40,359 nt of DNA from Acidiplasma aeolicum (GCF_001402945.1 NZ_LKBG01000231.1:1-40359); one strand, 5' to 3'. Positions 1 to 8,969 are shown, counted from the first letter of the stretch. Notes: generated by a model from the sequence alone, not told the origin. Translations and numbers: made by a program.

Positions 1-226
1 CTGAACAGCACGTATCAGAATACACAAACGTTGCAATGGCTGCAAAGGCCGAGGGGTATAATGATGTTGAATCCATGCTATGCGCATTTTCTGAGCAGGA
101 AAAAGGAATAGCAGAGGCACTTAACAGGGCTGGCATGGAAAAGGTAATAACAGATATGGCAAAGGAGGAATCTGAACAGCACGTATCAGAATACACAAAC
201 GTTGCAATGGCTGCAAAGGCCGAGGG
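1..226 (+). repeat. 171-bp in-phase tandem repeat inside a gene
   Basis: Bases 1-55 and 172-226 are identical and begin CTGAACAGCACGTATC. The period is 171 bp, or 57 codons. The units differ after the identical block, for example GYNDVES against GHEDIEK, so this is an older duplication with one conserved or gene-converted block. More copies may lie upstream of the window. Confidence 0.9.
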
Positions 227-317
227 ACATGAGGACATAGAAAAAATGCTTTGTGCTTTTGCAGAGCAGGAAGAGGGCATAGCTAAAACACTTGAAAAGA
301 CAAAAAACGCCTTCTAA
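1..317 (+). CDS. 3' end of a repeat protein, possibly ferritin/rubrerythrin-like
   Basis: The reading frame is open from base 3, so the start lies outside the window; the ATG at 36 is probably internal. The visible part holds two copies of a roughly 57-residue helical unit. Each contains EQHVSEYTNVAMAAKAEG, then a segment with CAF-EQE-GIA. At DNA level bases 1-55 recur exactly at 172-226, in phase. An ExxH-like EEsEQH and the pattern AxxAEGxxDxxxMxxAFxEQE loosely recall rubrerythrin helices. Only one of the usual Glu/His ligand sets is visible, so metal binding is unproven. A T-rich stretch follows the stop. Function is unknown; the ferritin-like idea is inference. Confidence 0.6.
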   Translation, partial: EQHVSEYTNVAMAAKAEGYNDVESMLCAFSEQEKGIAEALNRAGMEKVITDMAKEESEQHVSEYTNVAMAAKAEGHEDIEKMLCAFAEQEEGIAKTLEKTKNAF

Positions 318-382
318 ATTAGAAAACTTTAAATATTATATTTTAATTTAATATATTAATTCTGTCACACAATTTTTATTTT

Positions 383-808
383 TTATATTTCCCTGTGAAC
401 AATTGAAACCGGCAGCTTGCATGTTTTGATTTTATTAAAAAATTCTATTGTTGTTTCGTTTATTTCATTGCCATTTAAACTGTTTATATCGAAGAATTTT
501 ATCTCCAATGAATCTGAACCGGCCTTTAAATTTCCACCCATTATGATGCACTCATAATCAAGTATTACATAATGAAAATTTGTATTAATGAATTCTGCCA
601 CGGCCATGAGTTTTCCAGTTTTTATTATCAACCCGGTTTCCTCGTGCATTTCCCTTTTAAGTGCCTCCTCAAGTGTTTCATTTAAATTTACCTTTCCACC
701 TGGTATGGCCCATTTATTTTTATTGGGCTCATCCCTGCGTTTCCCAAGCAGTACCTGATTGTTTTTTATTATAATTCCACCAACAGCTATTTTTGGCAAT
801 CTGATCAT
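383..808 (-). CDS. Nudix hydrolase
   Basis: 141 residues with a complete Nudix box at about residues 38-60: G-x5-E-x7-REMHEETGL, matching GX5EX7REUXEEXGU. This family hydrolyses nucleoside diphosphates linked to another moiety, such as oxidised dNTPs, ADP-ribose or NADH, using Mg2+ bound by the box glutamates. The substrate cannot be read from the sequence; length and the N-terminal VGGIIIKNNQVLLGKRR resemble MutT/ADP-ribose-type enzymes. It starts 6 nt after the ppcA stop on the same strand, and GGATGA at that stop can act as its ribosome site, so it is probably co-transcribed with ppcA. Cytosolic. Confidence 0.9.
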   Translation of the reverse strand: MIRLPKIAVGGIIIKNNQVLLGKRRDEPNKNKWAIPGGKVNLNETLEEALKREMHEETGLIIKTGKLMAVAEFINTNFHYVILDYECIIMGGNLKAGSDSLEIKFFDINSLNGNEINETTIEFFNKIKTCKLPVSIVHREI

Positions 809-814
809 TTCTTC

Positions 815-2341
815 TCATCCCAAAAATTTTCTTATTAAACCCATCTCATATATGTAATCGCGCATTTCATCAAATTTACCATCCTTAAATGCCAGCATTG
901 TAAGGGATGAGTACATTAGATGTTTTCTGATTCCATATGAATTATCTGTTGGGACACCAATATTATTTTCAACATATCTCATATCGGATCTTATCATATT
1001 TATTATCTCATCATCGATATTCCATATCTCCTTAAGCAATTTTAGTGAGTCATAATTAAAATACCTTGCACTCATCTTCAGGTCAAAATTCAAGTTTAAA
1101 TACAATTTATGTATTAATTCATATTCAGCTTCTGTCATTTCATTCAGGGATGCCATTCCAAGTATTTCCGGGGGTATCCCCATTGAGTACAGGGCAGCAA
1201 CAAAGGATATTGCACGTGGAAGAACGGCCTTTCCTGTACTCCTGGAGTAACCAAACAATCCTATGTGCAGTTTTCTGGCCCTTCTCTTGGGCAAATATAA
1301 TGTAATATCATTTATGGGCCTTGCAATTGCCTCTATTTCCCTCTGGAATCTTTTTTTATATTTGTCAAGTATGGATTTAAAAATATTTAAATCAACATTA
1401 TCCGGCAGTTTCCTGTAGTCTGGATCGTGCAGGTTAATTTGAGCCACCGCCTTTTTTACAGTGTTTATATCATAATCAAATTTAAACGCGGACTGTACTG
1501 TATATGTATAGTATGAATCATACTCCTCCAGTGCATTTACCGTGTTATCCGGGCCAAGGTTACCCCTGAATGGTGATGACCCTGCACCAAGCATGGGGTA
1601 AATGTTAATATTGAGTTTATTGCTTAATTCCCTGAGTCTTATGGCCGCAAATTTTGCCAGAAGTGTGGCAGGAAGCATTCCATAATTCATTGCCGGATCT
1701 GATCTTGCTATAAATACCCTCATGTGATCTGGACCTGCAGCCCTATAATATCCATTAATTATGGAATCTATATTTAATATTGAGTCCATATCCTCTATTA
1801 ATGGAATTACATTAATTTTTTTTGGGTAAACCTCACCTGTAACATCCCTTGCATATACATCGTCATAAAGCTTAATATCCTGCTGTCCAACTATGGCCTT
1901 TTCATAGTACTTTAAAACACCCAAAAGATCCGTGTAATCGGTTGTGAAAGGTATTATTACCTCAAAAATTGGTGGTGTCTTATTCATATAAACCCTGTTG
2001 CCAACATCATAATTAAGCGGTATGCTTGATAATGTTTCAGTTAATATTTTCCTTTCTATCCCCTCTATTCTTGGGTTTGGAACCCTGTATGTTAAAAATA
2101 TATCCCTTCCAAGAATGTTCTCACTAAAAAATTTGTTATCCTTAGAAATAATTTTTCTCACAACATGTGTGTCAACATCCTTTCCCTCAGCATCCCACAT
2201 AACCTCCTGAATTCCCATCTTCTTATATGCTATGTATGCTTCCTCGATCTCATCCTCATTTTTTATAATGGCTTTATCATGAGACCATTCCGGCATCCTT
2301 GCATTATCTGGATGCTGTGTGGACATTGTTTTTGGTATCAT
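815..2341 (-). CDS. ppcA: Phosphoenolpyruvate carboxylase, archaeal type
   Basis: 508 residues, the length of the short archaeal PEPC family rather than the roughly 900-residue bacterial form. It begins MIPKTMSTQHPDNARMPEWS, and STQHPDN is the family's N-terminal signature. Other conserved pieces are GAGSSPFRGNLGP and GLFGYSRSTGKAVLPRAI. It carboxylates PEP to oxaloacetate with bicarbonate, refilling the TCA cycle. The ATG at 2341 has a TATA-like run (TTTATATTTATATAA on the minus strand) about 20-30 nt upstream and no clear SD, so a leaderless start is likely. The Nudix gene follows by 6 nt. Confidence 0.95.
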   Translation of the reverse strand: MIPKTMSTQHPDNARMPEWSHDKAIIKNEDEIEEAYIAYKKMGIQEVMWDAEGKDVDTHVVRKIISKDNKFFSENILGRDIFLTYRVPNPRIEGIERKILTETLSSIPLNYDVGNRVYMNKTPPIFEVIIPFTTDYTDLLGVLKYYEKAIVGQQDIKLYDDVYARDVTGEVYPKKINVIPLIEDMDSILNIDSIINGYYRAAGPDHMRVFIARSDPAMNYGMLPATLLAKFAAIRLRELSNKLNINIYPMLGAGSSPFRGNLGPDNTVNALEEYDSYYTYTVQSAFKFDYDINTVKKAVAQINLHDPDYRKLPDNVDLNIFKSILDKYKKRFQREIEAIARPINDITLYLPKRRARKLHIGLFGYSRSTGKAVLPRAISFVAALYSMGIPPEILGMASLNEMTEAEYELIHKLYLNLNFDLKMSARYFNYDSLKLLKEIWNIDDEIINMIRSDMRYVENNIGVPTDNSYGIRKHLMYSSLTMLAFKDGKFDEMRDYIYEMGLIRKFLG

Positions 2342-2554
2342 AACCTAGTTAAATGCGTTATTATATAAATATAAATCTGTATAAAATTGCACTGTAGATA
2401 ATATTTTAAATAATATTGTTTTAAAATATATCAAAATTATTAAATTGTTTATTTAATAAGTGGAAGTCCATGCAATCGGCATTAATGTTATGCATTCAAA
2501 AACATTTATTAAAAAATTGGAAATAATAATATATTATTCTTGCATGCAATTTAT

Positions 2555-2974
2555 ATGGAAGAGAAATTTAAATACGCATATTACTTCACAGGCGGTTTAG
2601 TTTTACTGCTTTTCATTCAGTTTATTCTTGGAATATATATTAATCTTTATGTTAATTTTCCACCAATAACATCCCACGGATTCATGAGAATGCCCATGAC
2701 TAACTTTATACCAATTATGATTCACATGGTCTTTGGCTTTCTGATTTTATTTGCATCATTTATTATATTTTATTTAATGCTTAAAATCTCTGATAATGTG
2801 CTGATTATATCATCCACAATAAGCTTTATTTTTGTCCTGATAGCAGGCCTTTCAGGCTTTTTATTCCTCTTTAATGAATCAAATACATATTCATTTCTCA
2901 TGGCATTTTCATTCATAGTCATATTCGTGCTTCAGTTTGTGAATATTTACCGGCTTTCAAGAATTCAGAAATAA
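2555..2974 (+). CDS. Small four-helix integral membrane protein
   Basis: About 139 residues from the ATG at 2555 (MEEKFKYAYY); an in-frame TTG at 2540 would add five residues and is less likely. Four hydrophobic segments are visible at about residues 9-30, 48-70, 77-98 and 103-126. A short hydrophilic loop after helix 1 holds SHGFMRMPMTN, and helix 2 carries IHMVFGF. The two histidines near the first two helices could bind a metal or haem, as in small cytochrome-b/COX15-like membrane proteins, but no signature confirms this. An AT-rich 213-bp gap separates it from divergent ppcA. Product unrecognised. Confidence 0.65.
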   Translation: MEEKFKYAYYFTGGLVLLLFIQFILGIYINLYVNFPPITSHGFMRMPMTNFIPIMIHMVFGFLILFASFIIFYLMLKISDNVLIISSTISFIFVLIAGLSGFLFLFNESNTYSFLMAFSFIVIFVLQFVNIYRLSRIQK

Positions 2975-3028
2975 TTTTTAATTATGTTTTGGGTCAAAAT
3001 AAAAATATGTATAAAATGAAATAATATA

Positions 3029-4231
3029 ATGGACATGCTGGAATACGATAAAAATCTTTTTTCAAGGACACTTGAGGGTTATACTGTGGTTTTGGCCCTA
3101 TGTGGAAGCATTTCAATATACCGAATACCGGATCTGGTAAGAAACCTAAGAAGGGAGGGTGCAGAGGTTATAACCACAATGAGCTTTAATGCAGCACAGT
3201 TCATAAGCCCCGAGGTTATGAAATGGGCATCTGAAAACAGTGTAATAACCAGAATATCAGGAGAATTGGAGCATATCAATATTTTTTCTGAAAATCGCGA
3301 TAAAAAAATTTTTTTGGTAGCCCCAGCCTCATATAACTGTATTGGTAAAATATCTTCAGGCATAGCAGACACGGTGCCATCATTATTTTTTTCACAGGCA
3401 CTTGGCAGTAATGTTAAAACATTAATAGCACCTGCCATGCACAGGTCAATGATGGAAAACCCTGTAAATAAAAAAAATATAGATAAACTGATTTCAATGG
3501 GTATTTCCATAGTAAATCCAGTATATTCAGGGGATAAGGCAAAATTGGGCGATAATAACTGTATTATAGACCATGTTTCAAGGTGTGTTCATAATGAACT
3601 TTCAGGAAGGAGAATATTAATTATCTCTGGAAGGGGAGAGGCCAGAATAGACCCTGTAAGGTCCCTGACAAATGACGGAACAGGATTTACCGGTTACTGG
3701 ATTGCAAGAAATGCATTTAGGCTTGGTGCTGATAAAATAACATACATAGGGAATTCTGAGGAATCAATGCCAGATTATGTGAATTACATACCTGCAAAAA
3801 CCTTTGATGAGTTTAAATCAAATACTATAAAGGAATTAAAAAACAACTATGATATTGTTATAGTATCCGCTGCACTGCCGGATTTCGAGGTTATTAATAA
3901 AAACGAGGAAAAATATGATAGTAATAAGGAAATCACAATAAAACTCAAACCTGTTAAAAAACTGTTAAATATTATAAGAGAAAATTTCTCAGGGCTTCTT
4001 GTTGCGTTTAGATTAACATCAGATTTCAATGAGGATGTTATGGCGCATTTTAAAAATGTACCCGACCTTGTTGTTGTTAACACCTATAAAATGGAACCTT
4101 TTGGGAGGATAACAAATCATTACATATTTGCCGGTAATAATATATCAGAGGATATGGGTGTTATGCCCAAGCCAGTAATGACCAAAAAACTGCTTATTTA
4201 TCTCTCAGGATTAAAAGGCAGGGGTGTATAA
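3029..4231 (+). CDS. coaBC: Bifunctional phosphopantothenoylcysteine decarboxylase / phosphopantothenate-cysteine ligase
   Basis: 400 residues in two domains. The N-terminal flavoprotein (CoaC) half, about residues 17-185, has LCGSISIYRIPDLVRNL, an EHINIF histidine, LVAPASYNCIGKISSGIAD and APAMHRSMMENP. The C-terminal ligase (CoaB) half, about 190-395, has ILIISGRGEARIDPVRSLTN and an ITIKLKPVKKLL segment like the family's substrate-binding lysine region. Together they convert phosphopantothenate and cysteine to phosphopantetheine for CoA synthesis. The linker KAKLGDNNCIIDHV lacks the bacterial ACGDxGxGRM loop, as I recall for archaeal versions. The next gene starts one base after the stop. 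A TATA-like ATAAAAT lies upstream of the ATG. Confidence 0.88.
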   Translation: MDMLEYDKNLFSRTLEGYTVVLALCGSISIYRIPDLVRNLRREGAEVITTMSFNAAQFISPEVMKWASENSVITRISGELEHINIFSENRDKKIFLVAPASYNCIGKISSGIADTVPSLFFSQALGSNVKTLIAPAMHRSMMENPVNKKNIDKLISMGISIVNPVYSGDKAKLGDNNCIIDHVSRCVHNELSGRRILIISGRGEARIDPVRSLTNDGTGFTGYWIARNAFRLGADKITYIGNSEESMPDYVNYIPAKTFDEFKSNTIKELKNNYDIVIVSAALPDFEVINKNEEKYDSNKEITIKLKPVKKLLNIIRENFSGLLVAFRLTSDFNEDVMAHFKNVPDLVVVNTYKMEPFGRITNHYIFAGNNISEDMGVMPKPVMTKKLLIYLSGLKGRGV

Positions 4232-4232
4232 A

Positions 4233-4985
4233 ATGCCTGAGATAGGTGCATCAATAATACAGTTAAAGCGTACTGATAAAAATTCGGCACATGACAATGC
4301 TGTAAACTCATTGAAAAATGTAAATTCAGAGATTATACTCTTCCCGGAAAAGTGGATAACAGAAAAACTGACAATGGAAGAGGCTTTATCCATAATAGAG
4401 GATCTAGGAACAGAAAATATACCATATTTCATTCCCGGGTCTTTTTCAATACAAACAGACGCTGGCCTTTTTAACAGATCATTTTTTGTACATTATGGAA
4501 AAATTGCCGGATATCAGGACAAAATAATGCTGTATGGAAACGAGAAAATTCATTATAACAGTGGAAATATTATCACCATATTTTCACATAATGATTTAAA
4601 ATTCGGGATAGCAGTATGCTATGACATTGATTTTCCTTACTATATGAAAATCCTTGCAGGTAATGGATGTGATATTGTATTAAACCCATCATTAATTGGC
4701 CATGATTTTAATGTGGAATGGCATATGTACATAAAAATAAGATCTCTTGAAAACAGAATGCCGGTAATGTCTGCCAATTCTATTTCAGACCCATATCTGG
4801 GGGAATCAATAATGGCTGTACCGTTCGGATTTAAAAACGGATTTAGAATAAGGACAAAAATAGAAAAATATAAAAATATTGAAGATGTAATAAATACTGA
4901 AGACTACCGTGATGGAAGAAATAAAAGGTTTATGGAGGATCCCGGTAAATACGCTGGGCCGGAATCTAAAATAATAAAATTTTAG
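4233..4985 (+). CDS. Carbon-nitrogen hydrolase (nitrilase superfamily)
   Basis: 250 residues from the ATG at 4233. An in-frame GTG at 4224 overlaps the coaBC stop and is less likely; AGGGGTG there can serve as ribosome site. The nitrilase triad is readable: Glu39 in LFPEKWI, Lys97 in GYQDKIML and Cys129 in IAVCYDIDFP. Later RSLENRMPVMSANS is also typical. Such enzymes hydrolyse amides or nitriles (omega-amidase, N-carbamoyl amidase and others); the substrate is not evident. Tight coupling to coaBC suggests co-expression and perhaps a role in small-amide metabolism, but that is inference. Confidence 0.85.
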   Translation: MPEIGASIIQLKRTDKNSAHDNAVNSLKNVNSEIILFPEKWITEKLTMEEALSIIEDLGTENIPYFIPGSFSIQTDAGLFNRSFFVHYGKIAGYQDKIMLYGNEKIHYNSGNIITIFSHNDLKFGIAVCYDIDFPYYMKILAGNGCDIVLNPSLIGHDFNVEWHMYIKIRSLENRMPVMSANSISDPYLGESIMAVPFGFKNGFRIRTKIEKYKNIEDVINTEDYRDGRNKRFMEDPGKYAGPESKIIKF

Positions 4986-4993
4986 ATAAAATT
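4978..4993. terminator. AT-rich inverted repeat between convergent genes
   Basis: AATTTTA and TAAAATT form a 7-bp inverted repeat around GA, across the stop of the nitrilase gene and 3 nt short of the end of the convergent gene at 4997. A T-rich run (ATTATTTTATTTTTTG) follows on the plus strand. Oligo-T tracts are the usual archaeal stop signal; the pairing may be incidental in such AT-rich DNA. Confidence 0.35.
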
Positions 4994-4996
4994 ATT

Positions 4997-5458
4997 TTAT
5001 TTTTTGTATGTATCAAGGGCCCTCTGATAAAATACATCGCGCATGATCCAGAAGGCCTCGAAGTATTCCGGTAAAAATCTGTGTTTGTAATCATCCTTTT
5101 TCGACATTTTTTCATAGTAATACATAACCTCAACTGTTTTTAATACGGCCCTGAAGAGAAGCCTGGAAACCCTGTTCCTGCTTTGAATTATATTATAATC
5201 GTCTTTCCATCCCTTAACAGAGGGGAGGGTCTTTAAGAACTGAAAATCATCTGGTTTTTCACCGGTTATTAAAAAATTCTCAAAAGACTGTATAAATTTC
5301 AGAATTCTGGAGTACTGAATGCTATCATTGTCCAGCTCAATAAGCCTGGAAACCTCCATGGCTAGTTCATACTCTCTGGTAAAAAACAGCTGTATATCGG
5401 CGTCATACCCCTCATCCTTTTGATTTATTAGGCAGTGGAAGGTTGGGAATTTATCCAT
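4997..5458 (-). CDS. Hypothetical protein, helical
   Basis: 153 residues, not recognised. It begins MDKFPTFHCLINQKDEGYDA and is rich in Glu, Lys, Tyr and Phe, with probable amphipathic helices through RNRVSRLLFRAVLKTVEVMYYY and EYFEAFWIMRDVFYQRALD. There is no signal peptide, membrane span or metal motif. It ends 11 bp from the stop of the convergent nitrilase gene and starts 81 bp after the dipeptidase stop on the same strand, with a TATA-like AT-rich stretch between. Base composition matches its neighbours, so it is probably a lineage gene. No function is proposed. Confidence 0.7.
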   Translation of the reverse strand: MDKFPTFHCLINQKDEGYDADIQLFFTREYELAMEVSRLIELDNDSIQYSRILKFIQSFENFLITGEKPDDFQFLKTLPSVKGWKDDYNIIQSRNRVSRLLFRAVLKTVEVMYYYEKMSKKDDYKHRFLPEYFEAFWIMRDVFYQRALDTYKK

Positions 5459-5539
5459 AAATGTTGAATATATGTTATTTTAAATATTTTTTTAAATAAT
5501 CACACAATTATATATATGTATTTAAATAAATTATTATAA

Positions 5540-6466
5540 TCATCCCAAAATTTTCTCTATTATCCTGTAGGGATTCTTAAAAAATACATCCTGATAATGA
5601 TCAAGTTTTGATTTTAATTCCTCCATTTTAATTATATTTTCAAAGCCAGCAGGGACATCGTTTATGCCAAGAAAATCTGTTCCAATGCCAACATATCTCC
5701 ACCCATAGTTGTCTCCAATATAATTGATGTTTTCTATAATTCCATCAACACTGGCATGATTGAGTGTGGCGGGAATTGCGGTTATACCGATAATACCATC
5801 TGTCTCTGTAATTGCCTTTATTTCCTCGTCATCTATGTTCCTTGTGTGTTTTTTTAACGCTGTTAAATTTGTATGTGAATCTATTACCGGTGCCTTTGTT
5901 AACGCACAGGCTTCAAGAACGGTTTTTCTGGATGCATGTGCAAGGTCAATAATAATACCAGTCTTGTTTGCTATGTTAATCAATTCCTCACCAAAGCCGG
6001 TAAGTCCATAATCCTTTCTGGACATGCACGACGCTGCAAATTTTGTATCATAATTCCATGTTAATCCAATGGCACCAAGCCCAAGGTTTTTTAATATGTA
6101 TAAATCATCGGGCTGATTCAGAACATCGGTGCCCTCCATTGAAATCAAAAAATTAATTCCATTGTTTATATCACTGTATCTTCTTACCAATCTTAAATAA
6201 CCTGATCTCTCAAGATAATAGTAAAATTTAAACTGGTCCATCATTATGCTGTACTCTGGATATGTTCCTTCCTGTTTGAACCCATAATTCTTTGTCATTT
6301 CATCTGACAAATCAGTGTATGCTGGAATATGTGGAAAAACAACAGAAAATATTGTTACCTTTTCAAATTCCCTGAGCATATTTATTCCAGACTGGCCGTT
6401 ACCAGATATTATATCACCGCGCAATGAAGAAAATGCGAAATCCTCATGCATATCAACAAATTCCAT
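5540..6466 (-). CDS. Membrane dipeptidase-like metallopeptidase (family M19)
   Basis: 308 residues with the M19 (renal dipeptidase) metal set: His7 and Asp9 in VDMHEDF, bridging Glu111 in ISMEG, His177 in IDLAHAS, His198 in IDSHTN and Asp264 in IGTDF. The family hydrolyses dipeptides, some with D-residues, using two zinc ions. No signal peptide is visible, so it is probably cytosolic and processes peptides imported by a protein-degrading acidophile. It starts 48 bp after the egsA stop on the same strand. A TTAATATA element lies near -30, so it probably has its own promoter. Confidence 0.9.
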   Translation of the reverse strand: MEFVDMHEDFAFSSLRGDIISGNGQSGINMLREFEKVTIFSVVFPHIPAYTDLSDEMTKNYGFKQEGTYPEYSIMMDQFKFYYYLERSGYLRLVRRYSDINNGINFLISMEGTDVLNQPDDLYILKNLGLGAIGLTWNYDTKFAASCMSRKDYGLTGFGEELINIANKTGIIIDLAHASRKTVLEACALTKAPVIDSHTNLTALKKHTRNIDDEEIKAITETDGIIGITAIPATLNHASVDGIIENINYIGDNYGWRYVGIGTDFLGINDVPAGFENIIKMEELKSKLDHYQDVFFKNPYRIIEKILG

Positions 6467-6514
6467 TATGGTTTATATGGCAATCCTATATTAATTATTA
6501 TTGATTATTATAAA

Positions 6515-7576
6515 TTAAATAACCATTGTATACCTTGCCAGCCTCTCGGCAGAACCCTCTGAAAGGCCATTTATACCAAGTATTGTATACCATGGCCTCA
6601 TTGTATGTGCAATTGTAAGCGCCTTTATTATTTCTTGGGGTTTTACATCTAGATCTGCAGCTGTTGTGGCCGCACCAACATCGTTTAAATATTCCCTGAC
6701 CTCGCCATCCTTTTTGGATTGTATATATGCCATCATAATGGTGCCAAGGCCGCAATACTCACCATGATTTGGCATTCCATGTATTTTTTCAAGTGCGAAG
6801 GTAAATAAATGTTCGCTTCCTGCCGCAACCCGGGTTGTTCCAGAGAGCTGCATAAGATAACCATCTGTAACCTCAGACAAAAATAATGTTTCTATTCCGA
6901 TATAATTCATTGCCGCAACATCCGCAATCCTCTTCTTTAATAAATTGGTTGTGGCCTTTGCAACATTCATGGCGAAATCATTATATGTTTCACCTGCAAG
7001 CCAGAAGGCAAGCCTCCAGTCATAAAGTGCAGACATCTTTGAAAGCATATCACCAACTCCAGCAGAGATGTATTTTTTTGGCTGGTTTTTTAATATTTCA
7101 TAATCACCAACAATAAGCGAGGGTGCCTTCGTCTGGAATGCCTCGTTTTTATCATCAATCCATAAAACAGAGTATCCAGTTGCTATTGCATCGCTTGAAA
7201 GAAGCGTTGGAACGGCAATAAAATTAAGTTCAAGTTTAGCAGATATATATTTGCACACATCAAGTGTTGAGCCACCGCCTATGCCAATTATAAAAACATC
7301 ATTTTTTGATGAATAATTTTTAATTATAGCTTTTAAACTCTCGGCATTTTTAAGTGTTGGTTCTATTTTTTCGTAAATAAATGTGTTAACATAAAATCCA
7401 CTGGATTCAAGGGAATCAACCACTATTTTACCTGCTATTCTAAATGCTGTTTCTCCAGATATAACGGCAGCGGTTCCGGTAATCCCTATATTTTTTAGAT
7501 GCTCACCGATATTTTTTAACGATCCAAATCCCGCCTCAATGTTTGCAGAGAATTTCATAAATTTAAACTGCTGCAT
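6515..7576 (-). CDS. egsA: sn-glycerol-1-phosphate dehydrogenase
   Basis: 353 residues, the family length. It reduces dihydroxyacetone phosphate to sn-glycerol-1-phosphate, the archaeal lipid backbone. Nucleotide binding is shown by IIGIGGGSTLD (residues 97-106) and VPTLLSSDA. Likely zinc ligands are Asp176 in GVGDMLSK, His256 in AAGSEHLF and His271 in PNHGEYCGLG. An alternative ATG lies six codons downstream (MKFSAN). It begins 8 nt after the aminotransferase stop, so it is the third gene of the permease unit, which is an odd place for lipid synthesis. Its pathway partners GGGP and DGGGP synthase are at 35033-36576. Confidence 0.93.
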   Translation of the reverse strand: MQQFKFMKFSANIEAGFGSLKNIGEHLKNIGITGTAAVISGETAFRIAGKIVVDSLESSGFYVNTFIYEKIEPTLKNAESLKAIIKNYSSKNDVFIIGIGGGSTLDVCKYISAKLELNFIAVPTLLSSDAIATGYSVLWIDDKNEAFQTKAPSLIVGDYEILKNQPKKYISAGVGDMLSKMSALYDWRLAFWLAGETYNDFAMNVAKATTNLLKKRIADVAAMNYIGIETLFLSEVTDGYLMQLSGTTRVAAGSEHLFTFALEKIHGMPNHGEYCGLGTIMMAYIQSKKDGEVREYLNDVGAATTAADLDVKPQEIIKALTIAHTMRPWYTILGINGLSEGSAERLARYTMVI

Positions 7577-7584
7577 GTAACCAT

Positions 7585-8958
7585 CTATTTCATTTTTTTA
7601 GAGACCTCATCCAGTGATTCAGAGAATACATCAAGTCCAGATTCTATTATATGATCCTCTATTGTGAGTGGGGCTATATACCTCATTACATTTCCATAAT
7701 GCCCGCATGTAAGCATAAGCAGTCCATGCCTGAAAAGAGTTTCCTTCATGGTATTTGCCATTTCAGTGGCAGGTTCCCTTGTGCCTTTATCCCTTACAAG
7801 CTCTGCAGCGATCATGTAGCCAAGGCCGCGAACATCACCTATGAATGGATTCTTACCGGCCATTTCCTCAAACCTTTTCTTTATATATCTGCCCTTGCTT
7901 GTCACCCTGTCCAGAATATCACTTGTTTTTAAATAGTTTAAAATTGCAGTTCCAGCGGCAAGTGCCAGTGGGTTAGCCCGGTATGTGCCAAGGTGAAAGC
8001 CTGCAGGCAGATCCCTGTCATAATCAGCACGGTATGAAATCATTGATGCTGGTATTCCACCACCAACACTCTTTGATATGCACATAATATCCGGGCTAAC
8101 ATTATAATGCTCGGATGCCCATATTTTCCCGGTTCTTCCCATTCCACTCTGAACCTCGTCAAAAATAAGAGGTATTGAATATTTTTCAGTAACCTCCCTT
8201 AACATAGGAAGAAAATCATCAGGTGGGACTATGTATCCCCCCTCACCCTGAACAGGCTCAACAAGGACACCCCCTATTGATCCGGGACCTGCAGCCGGAT
8301 CCCTTATTATATATTCAAGCTGTTCTATGACGACCTTGCTTATATCCTCCTCAGGAACATCTACCGGAAATCTATATGGATAAGGAAATGGAAGGTGGTA
8401 TATATCCCTTGGGGATATTCCGGCATAATCCCTGTAATGATAATTTGCTGTTGCACCCACAATGTCCCCGGCAACGCCATGATATGACCCACCAAAGGCA
8501 ACAATGGTTTTTTTGCCTGATACATGCCTGGCAAGGCTTATTGCAGCCTCGCATGCATCGGCACCGGTAACAGTAAACATTGTCCTTGCATGGTCCTTAA
8601 GTTCCTTTGGTAGCACTGAATTTAAAGTTTTCAAAAAATTGATTCTTGCCTCCGTGGGGACCTCATTGATATGAACTATTTTTTCAAGCTGCTCCTCTAT
8701 TGCATGCCTGACAATAGGGTTGTTATGCCCAAGATTTAAAACACTAATGCCTGCAAACCAGTCTATAAATATATTGCCGTCAAGATCCATTACTGTTGAT
8801 CCCCTGGCATTATCAACGGCAAGTTTAAATGCCCTTGTATAGGTTCTGCTCTGTGTTTCAAGCATGTCCTGCTCATTTAACGCAATCCTTGACCTTGGAC
8901 CTGGCAGCTCTGTTTTTATTACAGGCGCCTCATCATAACTTAAATTATATACCTCCAT
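7585..8958 (-). CDS. Class III PLP aminotransferase, GABA/ornithine type
   Basis: 457 residues from the ATG at 8958; a GTG at 8967 would add three codons. GGTGAT four bases before the ATG supports the ATG. Fold type I class III motifs are TGADACEAA, FGGSYHGVAGD, EPVQGEGG, IFDEVQSGMGRTG (PLP Asp) and CISKSVGGG with the Schiff-base Lys near residue 296. The family moves a terminal amino group from omega-amino acids (4-aminobutyrate, ornithine, beta-alanine, lysine) to 2-oxo acids. The exact substrate is not readable. It lies directly behind an amino-acid permease and ahead of egsA, which suggests uptake followed by transamination. Confidence 0.88.
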   Translation of the reverse strand: MEVYNLSYDEAPVIKTELPGPRSRIALNEQDMLETQSRTYTRAFKLAVDNARGSTVMDLDGNIFIDWFAGISVLNLGHNNPIVRHAIEEQLEKIVHINEVPTEARINFLKTLNSVLPKELKDHARTMFTVTGADACEAAISLARHVSGKKTIVAFGGSYHGVAGDIVGATANYHYRDYAGISPRDIYHLPFPYPYRFPVDVPEEDISKVVIEQLEYIIRDPAAGPGSIGGVLVEPVQGEGGYIVPPDDFLPMLREVTEKYSIPLIFDEVQSGMGRTGKIWASEHYNVSPDIMCISKSVGGGIPASMISYRADYDRDLPAGFHLGTYRANPLALAAGTAILNYLKTSDILDRVTSKGRYIKKRFEEMAGKNPFIGDVRGLGYMIAAELVRDKGTREPATEMANTMKETLFRHGLLMLTCGHYGNVMRYIAPLTIEDHIIESGLDVFSESLDEVSKKMK

Positions 8959-8962
8959 TTTA

Positions 8963-8968
8963 ATCACC
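8963..8968 (-). promoter_or_regulatory. Ribosome binding site GGTGAT for the aminotransferase
   Basis: On the minus strand GGTGAT lies four bases before the ATG at 8958, one base after the permease stop. It matches the expected complement of the archaeal 16S tail (GATCACC). It decides the start in favour of ATG 8958 over GTG 8967, which overlaps the site. Confidence 0.7.
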
Positions 8969-8969
8969 C

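Noticed and set aside
3079-3510. 143-residue antisense frame inside coaBC
   Set aside because: Reverse-strand shadow of a clearly recognised gene, with no promoter or ribosome site.
3541-3600. Missing bacterial-type catalytic loop Cys in CoaC as evidence of an inactive enzyme
   Set aside because: The KAKLGDxxxIIDHV linker resembles the archaeal form of the family as I remember it, so the difference is probably lineage-typical.
6498-6755. Minus-strand frame overlapping the end of egsA in another phase
   Set aside because: The egsA frame carries conserved family sequence through this region; the alternative is rich in Trp, Cys and Arg and has no start signal.
8963-8968. GTG at 8967 as start of the aminotransferase
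   Set aside because: The GTG overlaps the GGTGAT ribosome site that sits at the right distance from the ATG at 8958.
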